A stretch of 35,790 bases of DNA from DRQF01 sp964559135 (GTDB taxonomy: Bacteria > Planctomycetota > GCA-002687715 > DRQF01), in NCBI GenBank assembly GCA_964559135.1, contig CAZLGG010000036.1, forward strand, positions 1 to 35,790, in the 5' to 3' direction. This document shows positions 6,691 through 15,865 of the stretch, piece after piece (position 1 is the first letter of the stretch; each line of letters begins with the position of its first letter). A program made the translations under genes and the position numbers. Below the pieces are notes generated by a model. It did not search any database. It saw nothing but the letters and a program-made list of their open reading frames with translations, and was not told where the DNA came from.

Positions 6691-8346
6691 TCAGAGGCCG
6701 GCCCGGACGACGACCACGAAGGACGGGGCTCCGGGGCCGAGACTCCCCACATGGAGCACGTGCCAGGCTCCCAGCGTGACGGACGCCCGCGGATTGCCGG
6801 TCACCATACGGGTTCTTGGCGTCTGCACCGAACCCATCTTCGGCTGCTCGCTCGGAAACTCGCGGTCCGTCTCTTCGACGAGCTGAAAGGAAAGGTCGCC
6901 GGTCAGGAGAACCCGGTCGTTCCCGGCGGCGGCGGCGCGCAGCTTGAGGCCGAGCCCTTGGAAGAGCGTCGCAACGACGACGTCACCGATTTGGGCGTCG
7001 GAGGCGATCTCCACGTCGTAGTCCTTGACGTAGTTCTGCTCCTTTCCGGCGAGGAGAAGCAGATCGTCGCCCAATCGGCCCGAGATGCGGCCGATGTGAT
7101 CCAACTTCTCCGCCAGGCCCGCGGCGTCGGCAGAGGTCGCCTCCGCCGAGGAAAGGAGCCCCCACCGGACTTCGACGCCGACCGTTCGGGCGAGTCGCCG
7201 CACGAGAGACGCGACGAACTTGCGGCCGGAAGCGAGGCGCTCCGGATCCTTCTGAATCCATACCGCGCCGTCCCACGTCACGAGGTCCGTGTCCTCGCCA
7301 CGAAGGTTTTCCGTGAGGTCATCGAATTCGATCAGGCTTTCGCAATCCGAGTCCATGTCATCCACCTCGTGTGACCCGGAAGAAGGAACGATACCGACCT
7401 CGACCGGCAGAGCCAGACGGCGACTGGGCGTCACGAGGGGGGCACATTCGATCCCTGTGTCTTGGATCGTTGGCCCCTCCACGGTGAGGAGCCACGGGCC
7501 TCCAGCCGTTCGGCTTCCCATGACCACTCCGCCTCCATTCACGATCAAAGCCGAGCCGGCTGTGACGAGGGATTGGCATCGCGGGAGCGACAGTCGACCG
7601 TAGGGGGTCTGCATCGACGGGGGAGGGCCTTCCGCCAGGGAGGCTCGCGCCGTCCATTCGAGAAAGAGCTTGCCGTCGGGAGCCGCTCGAACCGTCAAGT
7701 CCATCTCGATGCCTTCAGGGAAAGAAATCACCCGAGGATCGGCGATCGCGCTCTTCTCGGCCACCTCGACATCATAGTCCACGACCAAGGCGCGGCTGCG
7801 TTGGGCCGCCAGTCGTGTCGTTCGGCCGGTGCGAAGGTCGACCGAAATCGTGATGGGGGCCTCGCCCGAAAGGGTCTGGGCATCGCCGCGCTCGAGGACG
7901 ATTCCAGGGATCGCCGCCTCGTCGATCTCGGCGAGGGACCGGAGCGTCGCCCTCAGAGTGCGCCGTCGCCGTTCCAGCAGGGGACCGAGAAGACGATCGA
8001 CACGTTCTTGGAGAGCGGGCGGCCCTTGAACCCAGAGGATGCCATCGTTGATCCGACGCTGATGGCCCTGTTCGTCCCAAGACTGGGTGGCGCCGGTGTC
8101 GAGCATGAATTCGACGATGGGCGAGGTGTCCACGCTGTCTCCGGGGTTCAGGTGCCCGTTCATCGATCGGTTCCAATCCTCTCCGGAGGCTCGGAGCGAA
8201 CGGGTGAGGGGCAAGGCGACGGGAACGCTGGAGGTACCGACGTCGCCCCGAAGGCTGCGGATGTCATGGGGAATGGGACGTGTCTGTCCCGGGGCTCCCA
8301 CGTCAAGAATGAGTGCGAAGAGAAGAATGCAGGGGAAGAGTTTCAT
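6691..8346 (-). CDS. secreted secretin-like protein of unknown function
   Basis: 551 residues from the ATG complement at 8344-8346, with GAGGAGG upstream and a signal peptide (MKLFPCILLFALILDVGAPGQ). The frame is open ~290 bases upstream, but only into non-signal sequence. Residues ~60-110 (FMLDTGATQSWDEQGHQRR... GILWVQGPPALQERVDRLL) look like the planctomycete secretin-associated module, in which a W-containing strand leads into a ...VxxxPxxxxxVxxLL helix. Around residue 190-245, VDYDVEVAEKSAIADPRV and the following MDLTVRAAPDGKLFLEW resemble secretin strands. The pattern partly recurs in the C-terminal half (VTWDGAVWIQKDPERLASG; KDYDVEIASDAQIGDPVV-type segment). No pilus or type II secretion gene is nearby, so a structural or regulatory envelope role is as likely as a channel. 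Function is unassigned. Confidence 0.75.
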   Translation of the reverse strand: MKLFPCILLFALILDVGAPGQTRPIPHDIRSLRGDVGTSSVPVALPLTRSLRASGEDWNRSMNGHLNPGDSVDTSPIVEFMLDTGATQSWDEQGHQRRINDGILWVQGPPALQERVDRLLGPLLERRRRTLRATLRSLAEIDEAAIPGIVLERGDAQTLSGEAPITISVDLRTGRTTRLAAQRSRALVVDYDVEVAEKSAIADPRVISFPEGIEMDLTVRAAPDGKLFLEWTARASLAEGPPPSMQTPYGRLSLPRCQSLVTAGSALIVNGGGVVMGSRTAGGPWLLTVEGPTIQDTGIECAPLVTPSRRLALPVEVGIVPSSGSHEVDDMDSDCESLIEFDDLTENLRGEDTDLVTWDGAVWIQKDPERLASGRKFVASLVRRLARTVGVEVRWGLLSSAEATSADAAGLAEKLDHIGRISGRLGDDLLLLAGKEQNYVKDYDVEIASDAQIGDVVVATLFQGLGLKLRAAAAGNDRVLLTGDLSFQLVEETDREFPSEQPKMGSVQTPRTRMVTGNPRASVTLGAWHVLHVGSLGPGAPSFVVVVRAGL

Positions 8347-8468
8347 CGTGGCGGGCCTCCTCGTGATTCCGGTCGTCGGGCGTCGCCCGGTGGGGCGTGA
8401 TTCCATGGAAGGGGACGCTTTTCCGGCGCTTCGGTAAAGAGAATCCGGGATTCCTCCGGGAGGAGGGC

Positions 8469-8496
8469 TTTTCAGGAGCTGATCCTGGACTACAAT
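8469..8496 (+). promoter_or_regulatory. putative sigma-70 promoter upstream of the FG-GAP gene
   Basis: TTTTCA (8469-8474), 16 bases, TACAAT (8491-8496), within the 260-base divergent gap 8347-8606. It would give a leader of ~100 bases before the start at 8607. No convincing promoter was seen for the opposite gene in the same gap. Confidence 0.4.
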
Positions 8497-8606
8497 CGTG
8501 CCCGTTGCTTCACTCTTTGCCGGGAAAACCTCCATGCGGTGATGACTCCTCGGAATTGGTGGTCGTCCACCGACGATCGTTGAGCAGGTTGGGGGAAATC
8601 GAACTG

Positions 8607-10448
8607 ATGTCAATGAATTATCGAATCGCCTTCCTCGCATGGATCGCGCTCCAGTCCGCGCTGCCGGCCCAGACGCCTCCGCAGTTCGTGAACGTGAACC
8701 TTGCCACGGGGATCACCCTGCCGCCGTCTCTGGGAGTCAATCGGGGCGCGGCCTGGGCGGATTTCGACGGGGATGGCGACCTGGATCTCTTCGCTCCGGA
8801 AGGGGTGAGTGCGCCCATTCACCTCTGGTTGAACCAGGGCAATGGGACATTCATACCCCAGGTCGTCGTGGCGGGCGGCGGTGCGTCTCGCCTGGATCAG
8901 GGCTGCGTCGCGGCGGACATCGACAACGACGGCGATCAGGACGTTTTTCTCTGTCAGGGCGGGAACCGCCCCTGCATGCTGTTCATCAATGACGGCACGG
9001 GACAGTTCACCGACGAGGCGGCCGCTCGGGGCGTCGACTGGTTGGGCTTCGGTCTCGCGGCCACGTTCGGCGACTATGACCGGGATGGCTGGCTCGACCT
9101 TTTTGTTTCCGAGTGGAATTTCGGCGGCGCAACCCATCGTCTGTTTCACAACGATGGCGGAGGTTTTTTCACGGACGTGAGCGTCGCCGCCGGCGTCGAT
9201 CTTCCCGGCGCCTCCTATGCGGCCGTGTTTTGTGATGTGGACCGGGACGGATGGCAGGACATCTTCGCCACTCGTGACAACACGGGCACGAACGTGATCT
9301 TTCGGAACCAGGGCGACGGAACGTTCGTCGACATCGCTCCCACGGTGGGGGCTTCGCATCAGTTGGCATCGATGTGCATCACCGTGGGCGATCTCCACAA
9401 CGATGGCGACTGGGACTACTTCATCTCGAACATCAACGACCACGATCTGCTCGTGTGGGACGGAGCCACGCAGAGCTTCCAGAGCTCGGGAGGAGTGTTC
9501 TGGGGTGTCGCCCAGAATTACGGCATCACGGGCGGCTGGGCGTGGGGCGGGCAGTTCTTCGACTATGACAACGACGGGAACCTCGACCTCTATTACAACT
9601 GCATCTATCAGTTCGGCCGCCTCTTTCACGGCAGCGGTTCGACGGCGCCCTTCGTGGAAGTGTCCCTCGCGAGTGGGGTGCAGACGGCCCTTCCACCTTC
9701 CTATGGTTTGGCTGTCGTCGACTACGACGACGACGGCAACCTGGATCTGTTCTCTTCGAGCGGGCAATCCGGGGGGCAACTCGCGCGGAATCTCGGCGGC
9801 GGAGGCCATTGGCTCAGAGTGAAACTGGAGGGTACGATTTGCAACCGGGACGCGATCGGCTCGGTGGTCATCGCCCGCGCGGCGGGCGTCACGCGCAGGC
9901 GCCAGCTCCTTTCCGGAGAAAGCTTCCTCTGCCAGGGAGACCGCCGTCTTCACTTCGGCTTGGGGGCGGCCACGACGGTGGACAGCCTGGAGATCCGTTG
10001 GCCGGACGGTTCGGTGAGCGTCCTCGAGAACCTGGCGGTGGATCAGGAGGTCTCCGTGGTGCAGCCCTCCTTCCAAACCGTCGGGCCCTTGGCTCCCGGG
10101 TCGACGAATCAGATTCACTTCGAGCCTCTCGGTGACGCGGGACGTGGTTACGGCATTCTCTTGACGAATGCGACGAGCCCTCCGATCGCGCTTGCCGACG
10201 GTCGATTCCTGAACGTCTGGCCGGGAGATCCCCTCGCGAACATCGTCGTGCAGCCGGGGAATCTCTTCTTCGGCCCATCTTCCGGCATCGTTCCCCAGGC
10301 GGGACCGGCCACGGCCTACTTCAACATTCCCAACCTTCCGGGGCTCAGCGGGTTCGGTTCTTATGCCCTCGCTTTCACGTTGGATCCGCTCTACTCTCCC
10401 ACGCAGATCCGGTCCATCATGGGGCCGCAATTCATCGTGATCCCCTGA
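8607..10448 (+). CDS. secreted FG-GAP/VCBS repeat protein with ASPIC/UnbV domain
   Basis: 613 residues from ATG 8607 (MSMNYRIAFL...; ATG 8613 is an equal alternative). A signal peptide ends near ALPAQ. Seven copies of the calcium-binding FG-GAP signature DxDxDGxxDxF are visible: DFDGDGDLDLF, DIDNDGDQDVF, DYDRDGWLDLF, DVDRDGWQDIF, DLHNDGDWDYF, DYDNDGNLDLY and DYDDDGNLDLF. Seven repeats fit a complete beta-propeller. An ASPIC/UnbV domain follows (IGSVVIARAAG... LHFGLG... LEIRWPDGSV). The C-terminal ~100 residues (FNIPNLPGLSG... YALAFTLDPLY... PQFIVIP) are a beta-rich tail of a kind I associate with secreted planctomycete proteins. It probably acts outside the cell in adhesion or binding. No enzyme domain is visible. 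The MBL gene follows after 16 bases. Confidence 0.9.
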   Translation: MSMNYRIAFLAWIALQSALPAQTPPQFVNVNLATGITLPPSLGVNRGAAWADFDGDGDLDLFAPEGVSAPIHLWLNQGNGTFIPQVVVAGGGASRLDQGCVAADIDNDGDQDVFLCQGGNRPCMLFINDGTGQFTDEAAARGVDWLGFGLAATFGDYDRDGWLDLFVSEWNFGGATHRLFHNDGGGFFTDVSVAAGVDLPGASYAAVFCDVDRDGWQDIFATRDNTGTNVIFRNQGDGTFVDIAPTVGASHQLASMCITVGDLHNDGDWDYFISNINDHDLLVWDGATQSFQSSGGVFWGVAQNYGITGGWAWGGQFFDYDNDGNLDLYYNCIYQFGRLFHGSGSTAPFVEVSLASGVQTALPPSYGLAVVDYDDDGNLDLFSSSGQSGGQLARNLGGGGHWLRVKLEGTICNRDAIGSVVIARAAGVTRRRQLLSGESFLCQGDRRLHFGLGAATTVDSLEIRWPDGSVSVLENLAVDQEVSVVQPSFQTVGPLAPGSTNQIHFEPLGDAGRGYGILLTNATSPPIALADGRFLNVWPGDPLANIVVQPGNLFFGPSSGIVPQAGPATAYFNIPNLPGLSGFGSYALAFTLDPLYSPTQIRSIMGPQFIVIP

Positions 10449-10464
10449 AGTCGGAGAGCGTCCG

Positions 10465-11313
10465 ATGCAGTGCACCCTGACTCCCGTGCTCGGAAACTCT
10501 CAGCGCCTCGACGGTGGCGCCATGTTCGGGAATGCGCCGCGAGCTCTTTGGAGTCGCTGGTGCGCGCCGGACGACTCCAACCGGATCGCGCTCGCCAGTC
10601 GCGCCCTCCTGATTCGTGAGGAGGGGGGACGCAACGTCCTCCTCGAGACGGGCATCGGCGCCTTTTTTCCTCCCGCGCTTCGTGAACGGTTCGGCGTCGA
10701 GGAATCGGGGCATGTCCTCCTCGACAATCTCCAATCTCTGGGACTCGACGATGCGGACATCGACGTCGTCGTACTGTCGCACCTCCACTTCGATCATGCG
10801 GGCGGCCTTTTGTCTCGCTATGAGGAGGGGGCGGGCCCGCGCCTCCTTTTTCCGCGGGCGAGGTTCGTCGTGGGACGCAGGGCGCTCGACCGTGCTCGCC
10901 ACCCCCATGTGAGGGATCGGGCCTCCTTCATTCCCGAGTTGCCGGGGCTACTCGAGGATTCGGGCCGGCTCGAAGTCGTGGACGGTGAGCGGTCAAAGAT
11001 CCTGGGGGAGGACTACCGGCTGCACTTCTCCGACGGGCACACGCCGGGTTTGATGTTGACGGAACTGGACGACGGCGAGGGGCCGATCGTCTTCACGGGC
11101 GATCTGATTCCAGGCCGTCCCTGGATGCACCTGCCCATCACGATGGGCTACGACCGCTATCCCGAGTTGCTCATCGACGAGAAGCGCGCCCTCCTCGAAG
11201 ATCTCATCCAGCGAGAAGGACGCGTGTTCTTCACCCACGATGTCGATGTGGCTCTGGCCCAGGTCGTCCAGGACGAAAGAGGCCGATTCGAGGCCCGAGC
11301 TCTTCCGCTCTGA
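10465..11313 (+). CDS. metallo-beta-lactamase-fold hydrolase
   Basis: 282 residues, ATG after CGGAGAG. The MBL-fold zinc signature SHLHFDHAGG supplies H106, H108, D110 and H111. Later ligand candidates are the His of SDGHTPG, the Asp of FTGDLIPG and the His of FFTHDVD. The overall layout (LLETGIGAFF, LSHLHFDHAGG, DGHTPG, FTGDLIP) resembles the lactonase/hydrolase branch that includes N-acyl-homoserine lactonases, but the substrate cannot be assigned from sequence. No signal peptide is seen, so it is probably cytoplasmic. It is likely co-transcribed with the FG-GAP gene, though the two proteins act in different compartments. It converges on the minus-strand toroid gene with a 9-base gap. Confidence 0.88.
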   Translation: MQCTLTPVLGNSQRLDGGAMFGNAPRALWSRWCAPDDSNRIALASRALLIREEGGRNVLLETGIGAFFPPALRERFGVEESGHVLLDNLQSLGLDDADIDVVVLSHLHFDHAGGLLSRYEEGAGPRLLFPRARFVVGRRALDRARHPHVRDRASFIPELPGLLEDSGRLEVVDGERSKILGEDYRLHFSDGHTPGLMLTELDDGEGPIVFTGDLIPGRPWMHLPITMGYDRYPELLIDEKRALLEDLIQREGRVFFTHDVDVALAQVVQDERGRFEARALPL

Positions 11314-11322
11314 CACCGTGGA

Positions 11323-13587
11323 TCAGGGCTTTCCTTTGCCCATGGCGTTCTTCAGGGACAAAAGCCCCATGGCCGTTCCATAACTCTTGCCCAGTTCATG
11401 GCTGTCGATGAATGAGCCGTCCAGTTCTCCGAGCGTCGTGAGGAACTTCAGCATCTTTTTCATCTGCGCCCGTCGTTCCTGAGAGGGCAGAGTCTTGATC
11501 GTTTCGGTCGTATGGAAAATGCCGTGCCAGAAGAAGAATCCGCCCAACTCGCCGTCCGTGTGGAAGTCGCACTTGCGAATCCGCTCCAGTCGGGGGAGGT
11601 ACTTCCAGAAGTTGTCGAGGGCGGCCTCGATTTTGTTGACGTCGCCGGCCGGGTTCTTCGACCAAAGGATGGCCGCCTCGCAGATGGGGGAACGAGCCAC
11701 GGAATTCTTGAGGCGCTCGGCGGCGAGCTTGGGATCGGTGCTGACGCGTCGTCCGGCCGAGTAGGAAAACGAGCCGTCCGGTGAGCGGGACGCAAGGAGG
11801 GCTTCCGCGCCGCGGAACATCATGCGCTGTGGCACCTTGGCGCCCCTCTCCTTCGCGAGGTGAAGCGAGTTCATGACCGAGGCCGTGCAGAACGCGTTGG
11901 GATACTCGTGGGCAAAGTTGCCGACCGCCTTCGAGCCCTCCGGACTCTGGAGTTGGTCGAGACGGGCGACGATGGCGTCCATCCTTCCGACGAGAGCTTT
12001 TCTTTGACGCGTTGTGCGTACGAGGTCGAACTTGCGGCACAGGTAGAGCAGTCTGTAGCCCTGGGCGTAGATCTCCTCGTTGGCGCCCTCGGACACATTG
12101 CGGTCGTCGAAAAGGTAGGCCTCTCCCCGCTCCAGGGCCGCTTCGACTCTCTCGGGGTCCAGGTCCTTCCACTCCAACAGCGCGGCGCACGAGAGGGCCG
12201 TCGCAGCCATCCAGACGTTGGGAGTGAGGTCGATCGTGCCCCAGTAGGCGTATCGGGAATCGGACCACGACCCGTTCGCGCGCTGCATGCGCAGCAGGAA
12301 CTCGAGGCCGGTGCGCGCGAGATCCCTGGCTTCGCCGGGGGTCCTGGGCACCGAAGTGTCGGTGGAAGCACGTTGACCCTTGATGGGGGCAAAGGGGTCC
12401 TCAAAGCCGTGGAGCGCCGGGCCGAGAGGCGTCCGGTCCAGTCCATCGACGAGATTGACGGCCGCCTTCCAGGCCCAAGGGTCCTCCTCCCCCGCGAGAG
12501 CAGCTTCCTGAAAGGCCCGGACGGCCATGGGTTCACGACCGTCGAAGTACTCCAAGAGCCCCAAGAGATAGCGCGCCTTGGCCCGTGCCGGCGACCGCGT
12601 GGAGACGGACATCAGGCTTCTCCGCGCCTTTTGGATGCGACGAGTCAGAAGCTGGATTCGTCCGCGTTCCGCTGCGACTTCGCCTCGCACGCCTCTGACG
12701 GTGAGTCCTCGTTTGCGGTCATTCTTCGCCTTCTCCAACGCTTTGTCCGCCAGGCCCAAGTCGTCGAGGGCGTCGTCGACCCTTCCCATGCGGCGGTGAG
12801 CCTTGGCGGCCAAGATCTGCGCTCTGGCGGTGTCGATGGCGTCGACGCCGCGGAGCGCTCGGACCATCTTGACGGTCTTCTCGAGGAGCCCATCCCTCAA
12901 ATGAGCTTCGATCCACGGGATCGCGTCGATGTCCTTGGCGCCGAATCGCTTCTTGGCCACCATCAAGGCGGCCGAGGGCGCATCGAAATCCTGGGCTTCC
13001 TCGCGAAGCACCTGCTCCAGCCAGGTGGCATTGAAGCTGCGAATGCGGTCGATCATGCGGATCACCTTGCCATCGGGCGCGATGATGACGATGGCCGGTT
13101 CGACCTTATCGGGCGCGGTGATGCCGAACCTTTTCCCCAGCGGAGCGTCGCAGAAGAGTCGCAGTGGAATGAAACGTCGATTGAGCAGATCGACGCATTC
13201 CGGGTCGCTGAAGAACACGCTTCGGGCGTAGAGGTCCGGCAAGGCCGGACGATACATCTGACGGCCTCCCATCCCGGACAGAATGCGGGGGATGAACCAA
13301 AAAACGGGACGATTCTTGGACTTGGACTCGGCGAGGGCCCGGTCCATCGCTTGAATCCGGTCGAAACCCTTGTTGGCCTTACGGCTGGCGTTGACCGCAG
13401 CTCGGTTGCGCCCTTCGGCGAGGAGGACGGGATCATTCACGACCCACGCCACGCCGGAACCGAGGCGGTCCGCCAGGGCGGCCCGGGCGGCCCAGTCGGG
13501 GCCCAGCCCGCGAGCTTCCTGGCCCTGCACGGTCGGGAGAAGTAAGGAAACACAAAGCACGGCGAGCGTCGCGGACTTGGAATTCAT
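11323..13587 (-). CDS. secreted thioredoxin-like / TPR / alpha-alpha toroid protein
   Basis: 754 residues. The start is fixed by AGGAGG (plus 13597-13602) nine bases before the ATG at 13587; an in-frame ATG at 13596 abuts that site and is too close. The signal peptide is MNSKSATLAVLCVSLLLPTVQGQ. Residues ~60-190 read as a thioredoxin-like fold (RPVFWFIPRIL, VFFSDPECVDLLNRRFIPLRLFCD, PAIVIIAPDGKVI) without a CxxC pair, so redox catalysis is unlikely. Residues ~230-370 contain TPR-like helical pairs. From ~420 on, the sequence resembles a terpenoid-cyclase/prenyltransferase alpha-alpha toroid (GLEFLLRMQRANGSW, VWMAATALSCAALL, GAEALLASRSPDGSFSYSAG), without an obvious cyclase DxDD motif. Such proteins recur in planctomycetes without known function. 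A scaffold or carbohydrate-interacting envelope role is a guess. Confidence 0.85.
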   Translation of the reverse strand: MNSKSATLAVLCVSLLLPTVQGQEARGLGPDWAARAALADRLGSGVAWVVNDPVLLAEGRNRAAVNASRKANKGFDRIQAMDRALAESKSKNRPVFWFIPRILSGMGGRQMYRPALPDLYARSVFFSDPECVDLLNRRFIPLRLFCDAPLGKRFGITAPDKVEPAIVIIAPDGKVIRMIDRIRSFNATWLEQVLREEAQDFDAPSAALMVAKKRFGAKDIDAIPWIEAHLRDGLLEKTVKMVRALRGVDAIDTARAQILAAKAHRRMGRVDDALDDLGLADKALEKAKNDRKRGLTVRGVRGEVAAERGRIQLLTRRIQKARRSLMSVSTRSPARAKARYLLGLLEYFDGREPMAVRAFQEAALAGEEDPWAWKAAVNLVDGLDRTPLGPALHGFEDPFAPIKGQRASTDTSVPRTPGEARDLARTGLEFLLRMQRANGSWSDSRYAYWGTIDLTPNVWMAATALSCAALLEWKDLDPERVEAALERGEAYLFDDRNVSEGANEEIYAQGYRLLYLCRKFDLVRTTRQRKALVGRMDAIVARLDQLQSPEGSKAVGNFAHEYPNAFCTASVMNSLHLAKERGAKVPQRMMFRGAEALLASRSPDGSFSYSAGRRVSTDPKLAAERLKNSVARSPICEAAILWSKNPAGDVNKIEAALDNFWKYLPRLERIRKCDFHTDGELGGFFFWHGIFHTTETIKTLPSQERRAQMKKMLKFLTTLGELDGSFIDSHELGKSYGTAMGLLSLKNAMGKGKP

Positions 13588-13596
13588 GGTCGGCAT

Positions 13597-13602
13597 CCTC
13601 CT
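13597..13602 (-). promoter_or_regulatory. Shine-Dalgarno site deciding the toroid gene start
   Basis: AGGAGG on the minus strand, nine bases upstream of the ATG at 13587 and directly touching an in-frame ATG at 13596. The spacing selects the downstream ATG. Confidence 0.75.
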
Positions 13603-13706
13603 CAGAGGCCGAATCCTACCCCGGATCGCCAGGGATCGGGAGGTCCGGGCCTCGAGCCATCTACGCACGAGTTGACGGGGGCTTCGCCGGGAATTCGCCG
13701 AAGAAG

Positions 13707-13741
13707 GCGGCCGTTCGGGGAGCTTGGAGTGCCCCGGCCGC
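13707..13741 (-). terminator. stem-loop after the MAM-like protein gene
   Basis: GCGGCC(GTTC)GGGG, an 11-base loop, then CCCCGGCCGC: a ten-pair GC stem with a four-base bulge, starting three bases after the stop codon of the minus-strand gene at 13745. There is no T-run, so it could be a weak terminator or an mRNA 3'-end stabiliser. Confidence 0.45.
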
Positions 13742-13744
13742 GCC

Positions 13745-15805
13745 TCAGTTGATGTCCAGCTGGACCGCGTTGCTCAGCCGAACGGCCGTGACGCTGTTGA
13801 AAATGGCGCTTTGGAAGACGAAGGACTGGCCGGAGACCGCCAGCGGGACGGAGAAGACGAGATCCGTCACTCCGACAGGGGCGATCTGGAAGAACATGCT
13901 CAGAGGATCCGGGTCCGTTCCCGAAGCGAGAACGTTGATTTGGGTGGGCAGGCCGGTCAGTGGGTCGTTGGGGCCGCCGACGTCCAACTGTTGATTTCCG
14001 ATCAGCTGGAAGACGTGAGCGCCGATATTCTTCGGTCCTTCGAAGAGGATGATGGCCTGTCCCGGCTCGCCCTCGAAGTGAAACGTCACGTTGTCGCCGG
14101 GGTCGACGATCGCGTAATAGATGCCGCTCGCGAGGGACTCGACGGGGAAGCCGGCCAGGTTTCGCGACGTGTTGATGTCCAGGACCGCGGCGCCGGGTTG
14201 CGGGGGATGCCCTCCCTCCTGAATCCCCTCGTACACCGAGATGTCATCGATCGCCAAGTCGTCGAGGAAAAACCCTCCGTCCGTATTGCCCCGGATTCTC
14301 AACCGTACGGTCTGCCCCGCGAAGCTGGTGAGGTCGACGACTTGCCGCGTCCATTCCGGCGCTCCCGGACAGATGGGGCCGAGAAGATCCGACATGAGCA
14401 CCTGCGACGAGGCGTCGAGCACGTCGACGGAAAGCTGGTTGTCGAAGGTGTCCGAGGCCCCGTTGAAATTCCACATCCAGAAACTCAGGGTGGGATGGAC
14501 GAGGGTGGACAGGTCGAGGGGAGGCGTGAGGAGCCCGATGTCGGCGAAGCTGCCTCCATCCTCCAAATACCCGTAGTAACCCTGACCCGCCGTGCCCGTC
14601 GTGTGGTCCGCGTCGGGGCCGGTACCGATCGTGTCGGTGGGAAGATTGCGGAACAACCAGTCGCCGACCCCGCCCGCGCCGCCGCTGTCCGTCGGATCCT
14701 GCTCCCAGCACGGGGGAGGGACGTTCGTGTCGGTGGCGGGCTGAGGGAGGACATCGAAGGATTCGACCCATGGGAACGTGGTGATGGTGGCGGCGATTCC
14801 GGTGACGACGGTCCGGGACGTCTCGTCGTTGACTCCATCCCCATCCGGCGACGTGGTGCGGGCGGCGAGGAGGTGCGCTCCGTCGAAGGCCAGATCGATC
14901 GGTGTCGAGAAGGTATACGCGACGGATTCGCCCGCCGAGAGAGGAGCTGGAAGCACGAAGACTTCCGACACCGGTGAGTTCTGGTCCAACTGATACTCGA
15001 CGTCGATGACCGTGCCTGTCGCAATCGACTCCGTGCCGTAGTTGAAGATCGTGACGGATACGGATTCGGCGGTGGAAAGTTGCGTTCCGCAGGTCGTCAC
15101 GCTCACGGGCTGGTCGATGGACGTGACGCCGACATCGAACGCGACGGCTTCGCCGACCCAAACGTCATCGATGGCGATATCGTGGGTGAAGGAGCCTCCG
15201 TCCGACGACGCTCGGAAGCGAACACGAATCGTGCTGCCTTGCCACGCACTGAGATCGATGACGGCCTTCTTCCAAAGATCGCCCGCATGGCCGGTGGTGA
15301 AGACGTCGGGATGGAGGATCGGGCCGCCTCCCCCTGGGGGAAACTCCACGATGTCCAACGAAAGGGTGTTCTCGTTCGGACCACCGGGCCCCTGGCTGTT
15401 GTTGCTGTGGAACCAGAAGGTGAGGCGCGGCGCGGTCAGGACCGAGAGGTCCAAACATGGGGTGTCGAGAGACACGGCCGCATAGTTCCCACCCGAGTCC
15501 TCGACGTAGGCATAAAAGCCTGCCCCCGGCGTGCCGGTGGTGTGGTCGGCGGGAGGACCGGTCCCCGCCGTGACGGTCGGGCCGTCGAGGAAGGACCAAT
15601 CGCTGTCCGCGCCGCCTGCATTGTCTCCGGGGACCTGTTCCCAATCCGAGGGCGGTGTGGTGGAGAAGGCGGTCGCGCCGAAAGCGTCGAAGGACTCCAC
15701 GAAGGGATACGTGTTCACGGCGGACGTGGGGCACTGGCCGTGCAAGAAGGGCAGAGCCGTCATGCAGCAGATCACGACGAAAAAGACGATTCGGCAGCGG
15801 GGCAT
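13745..15805 (-). CDS. secreted protein with two MAM-like domains and a CARDB-like linker
   Basis: 686 residues, with a signal peptide (MPRCRIVFFVVICCMTALPFLHGQ). Two copies of a MAM/jelly-roll-like domain are visible: ~33-225 (FVESFDAF... DHTTGTPGAGFYAYVED... LDLSVLTAPRLTFWFHS... VRFRASSDGG...IDDVWV) and ~340-530 (WVESFDVL... DHTTGTAGQGYYGYLED... LDLSTLVHPTLSFWMWN... LRIRGNTDGGFFLDDLAIDDISV). A CARDB-like segment lies between them (VGVTSIDQPVS... VTIFNYGTESIATGTVI). The last ~100 residues form a beta-rich tail ending VRLSNAVQLDIN, like those of other secreted proteins here. The duplicated domain suggests extracellular adhesion or glycan binding; no catalytic residues are evident. A hairpin follows the stop codon. 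Confidence 0.85.
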   Translation of the reverse strand: MPRCRIVFFVVICCMTALPFLHGQCPTSAVNTYPFVESFDAFGATAFSTTPPSDWEQVPGDNAGGADSDWSFLDGPTVTAGTGPPADHTTGTPGAGFYAYVEDSGGNYAAVSLDTPCLDLSVLTAPRLTFWFHSNNSQGPGGPNENTLSLDIVEFPPGGGGPILHPDVFTTGHAGDLWKKAVIDLSAWQGSTIRVRFRASSDGGSFTHDIAIDDVWVGEAVAFDVGVTSIDQPVSVTTCGTQLSTAESVSVTIFNYGTESIATGTVIDVEYQLDQNSPVSEVFVLPAPLSAGESVAYTFSTPIDLAFDGAHLLAARTTSPDGDGVNDETSRTVVTGIAATITTFPWVESFDVLPQPATDTNVPPPCWEQDPTDSGGAGGVGDWLFRNLPTDTIGTGPDADHTTGTAGQGYYGYLEDGGSFADIGLLTPPLDLSTLVHPTLSFWMWNFNGASDTFDNQLSVDVLDASSQVLMSDLLGPICPGAPEWTRQVVDLTSFAGQTVRLRIRGNTDGGFFLDDLAIDDISVYEGIQEGGHPPQPGAAVLDINTSRNLAGFPVESLASGIYYAIVDPGDNVTFHFEGEPGQAIILFEGPKNIGAHVFQLIGNQQLDVGGPNDPLTGLPTQINVLASGTDPDPLSMFFQIAPVGVTDLVFSVPLAVSGQSFVFQSAIFNSVTAVRLSNAVQLDIN

Positions 15806-15865
15806 CTTCCGGTCCTCGGTCCACGCAAATCCCGGGTGAAGCGCGCACCCCGGGCTCGGATTTCA

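Noticed and set aside
11860..13545. 561-residue plus-strand frame opposite the toroid gene
   Set aside because: Complement shadow; the minus-strand gene has a signal peptide, a strong ribosome site and recognisable folds.
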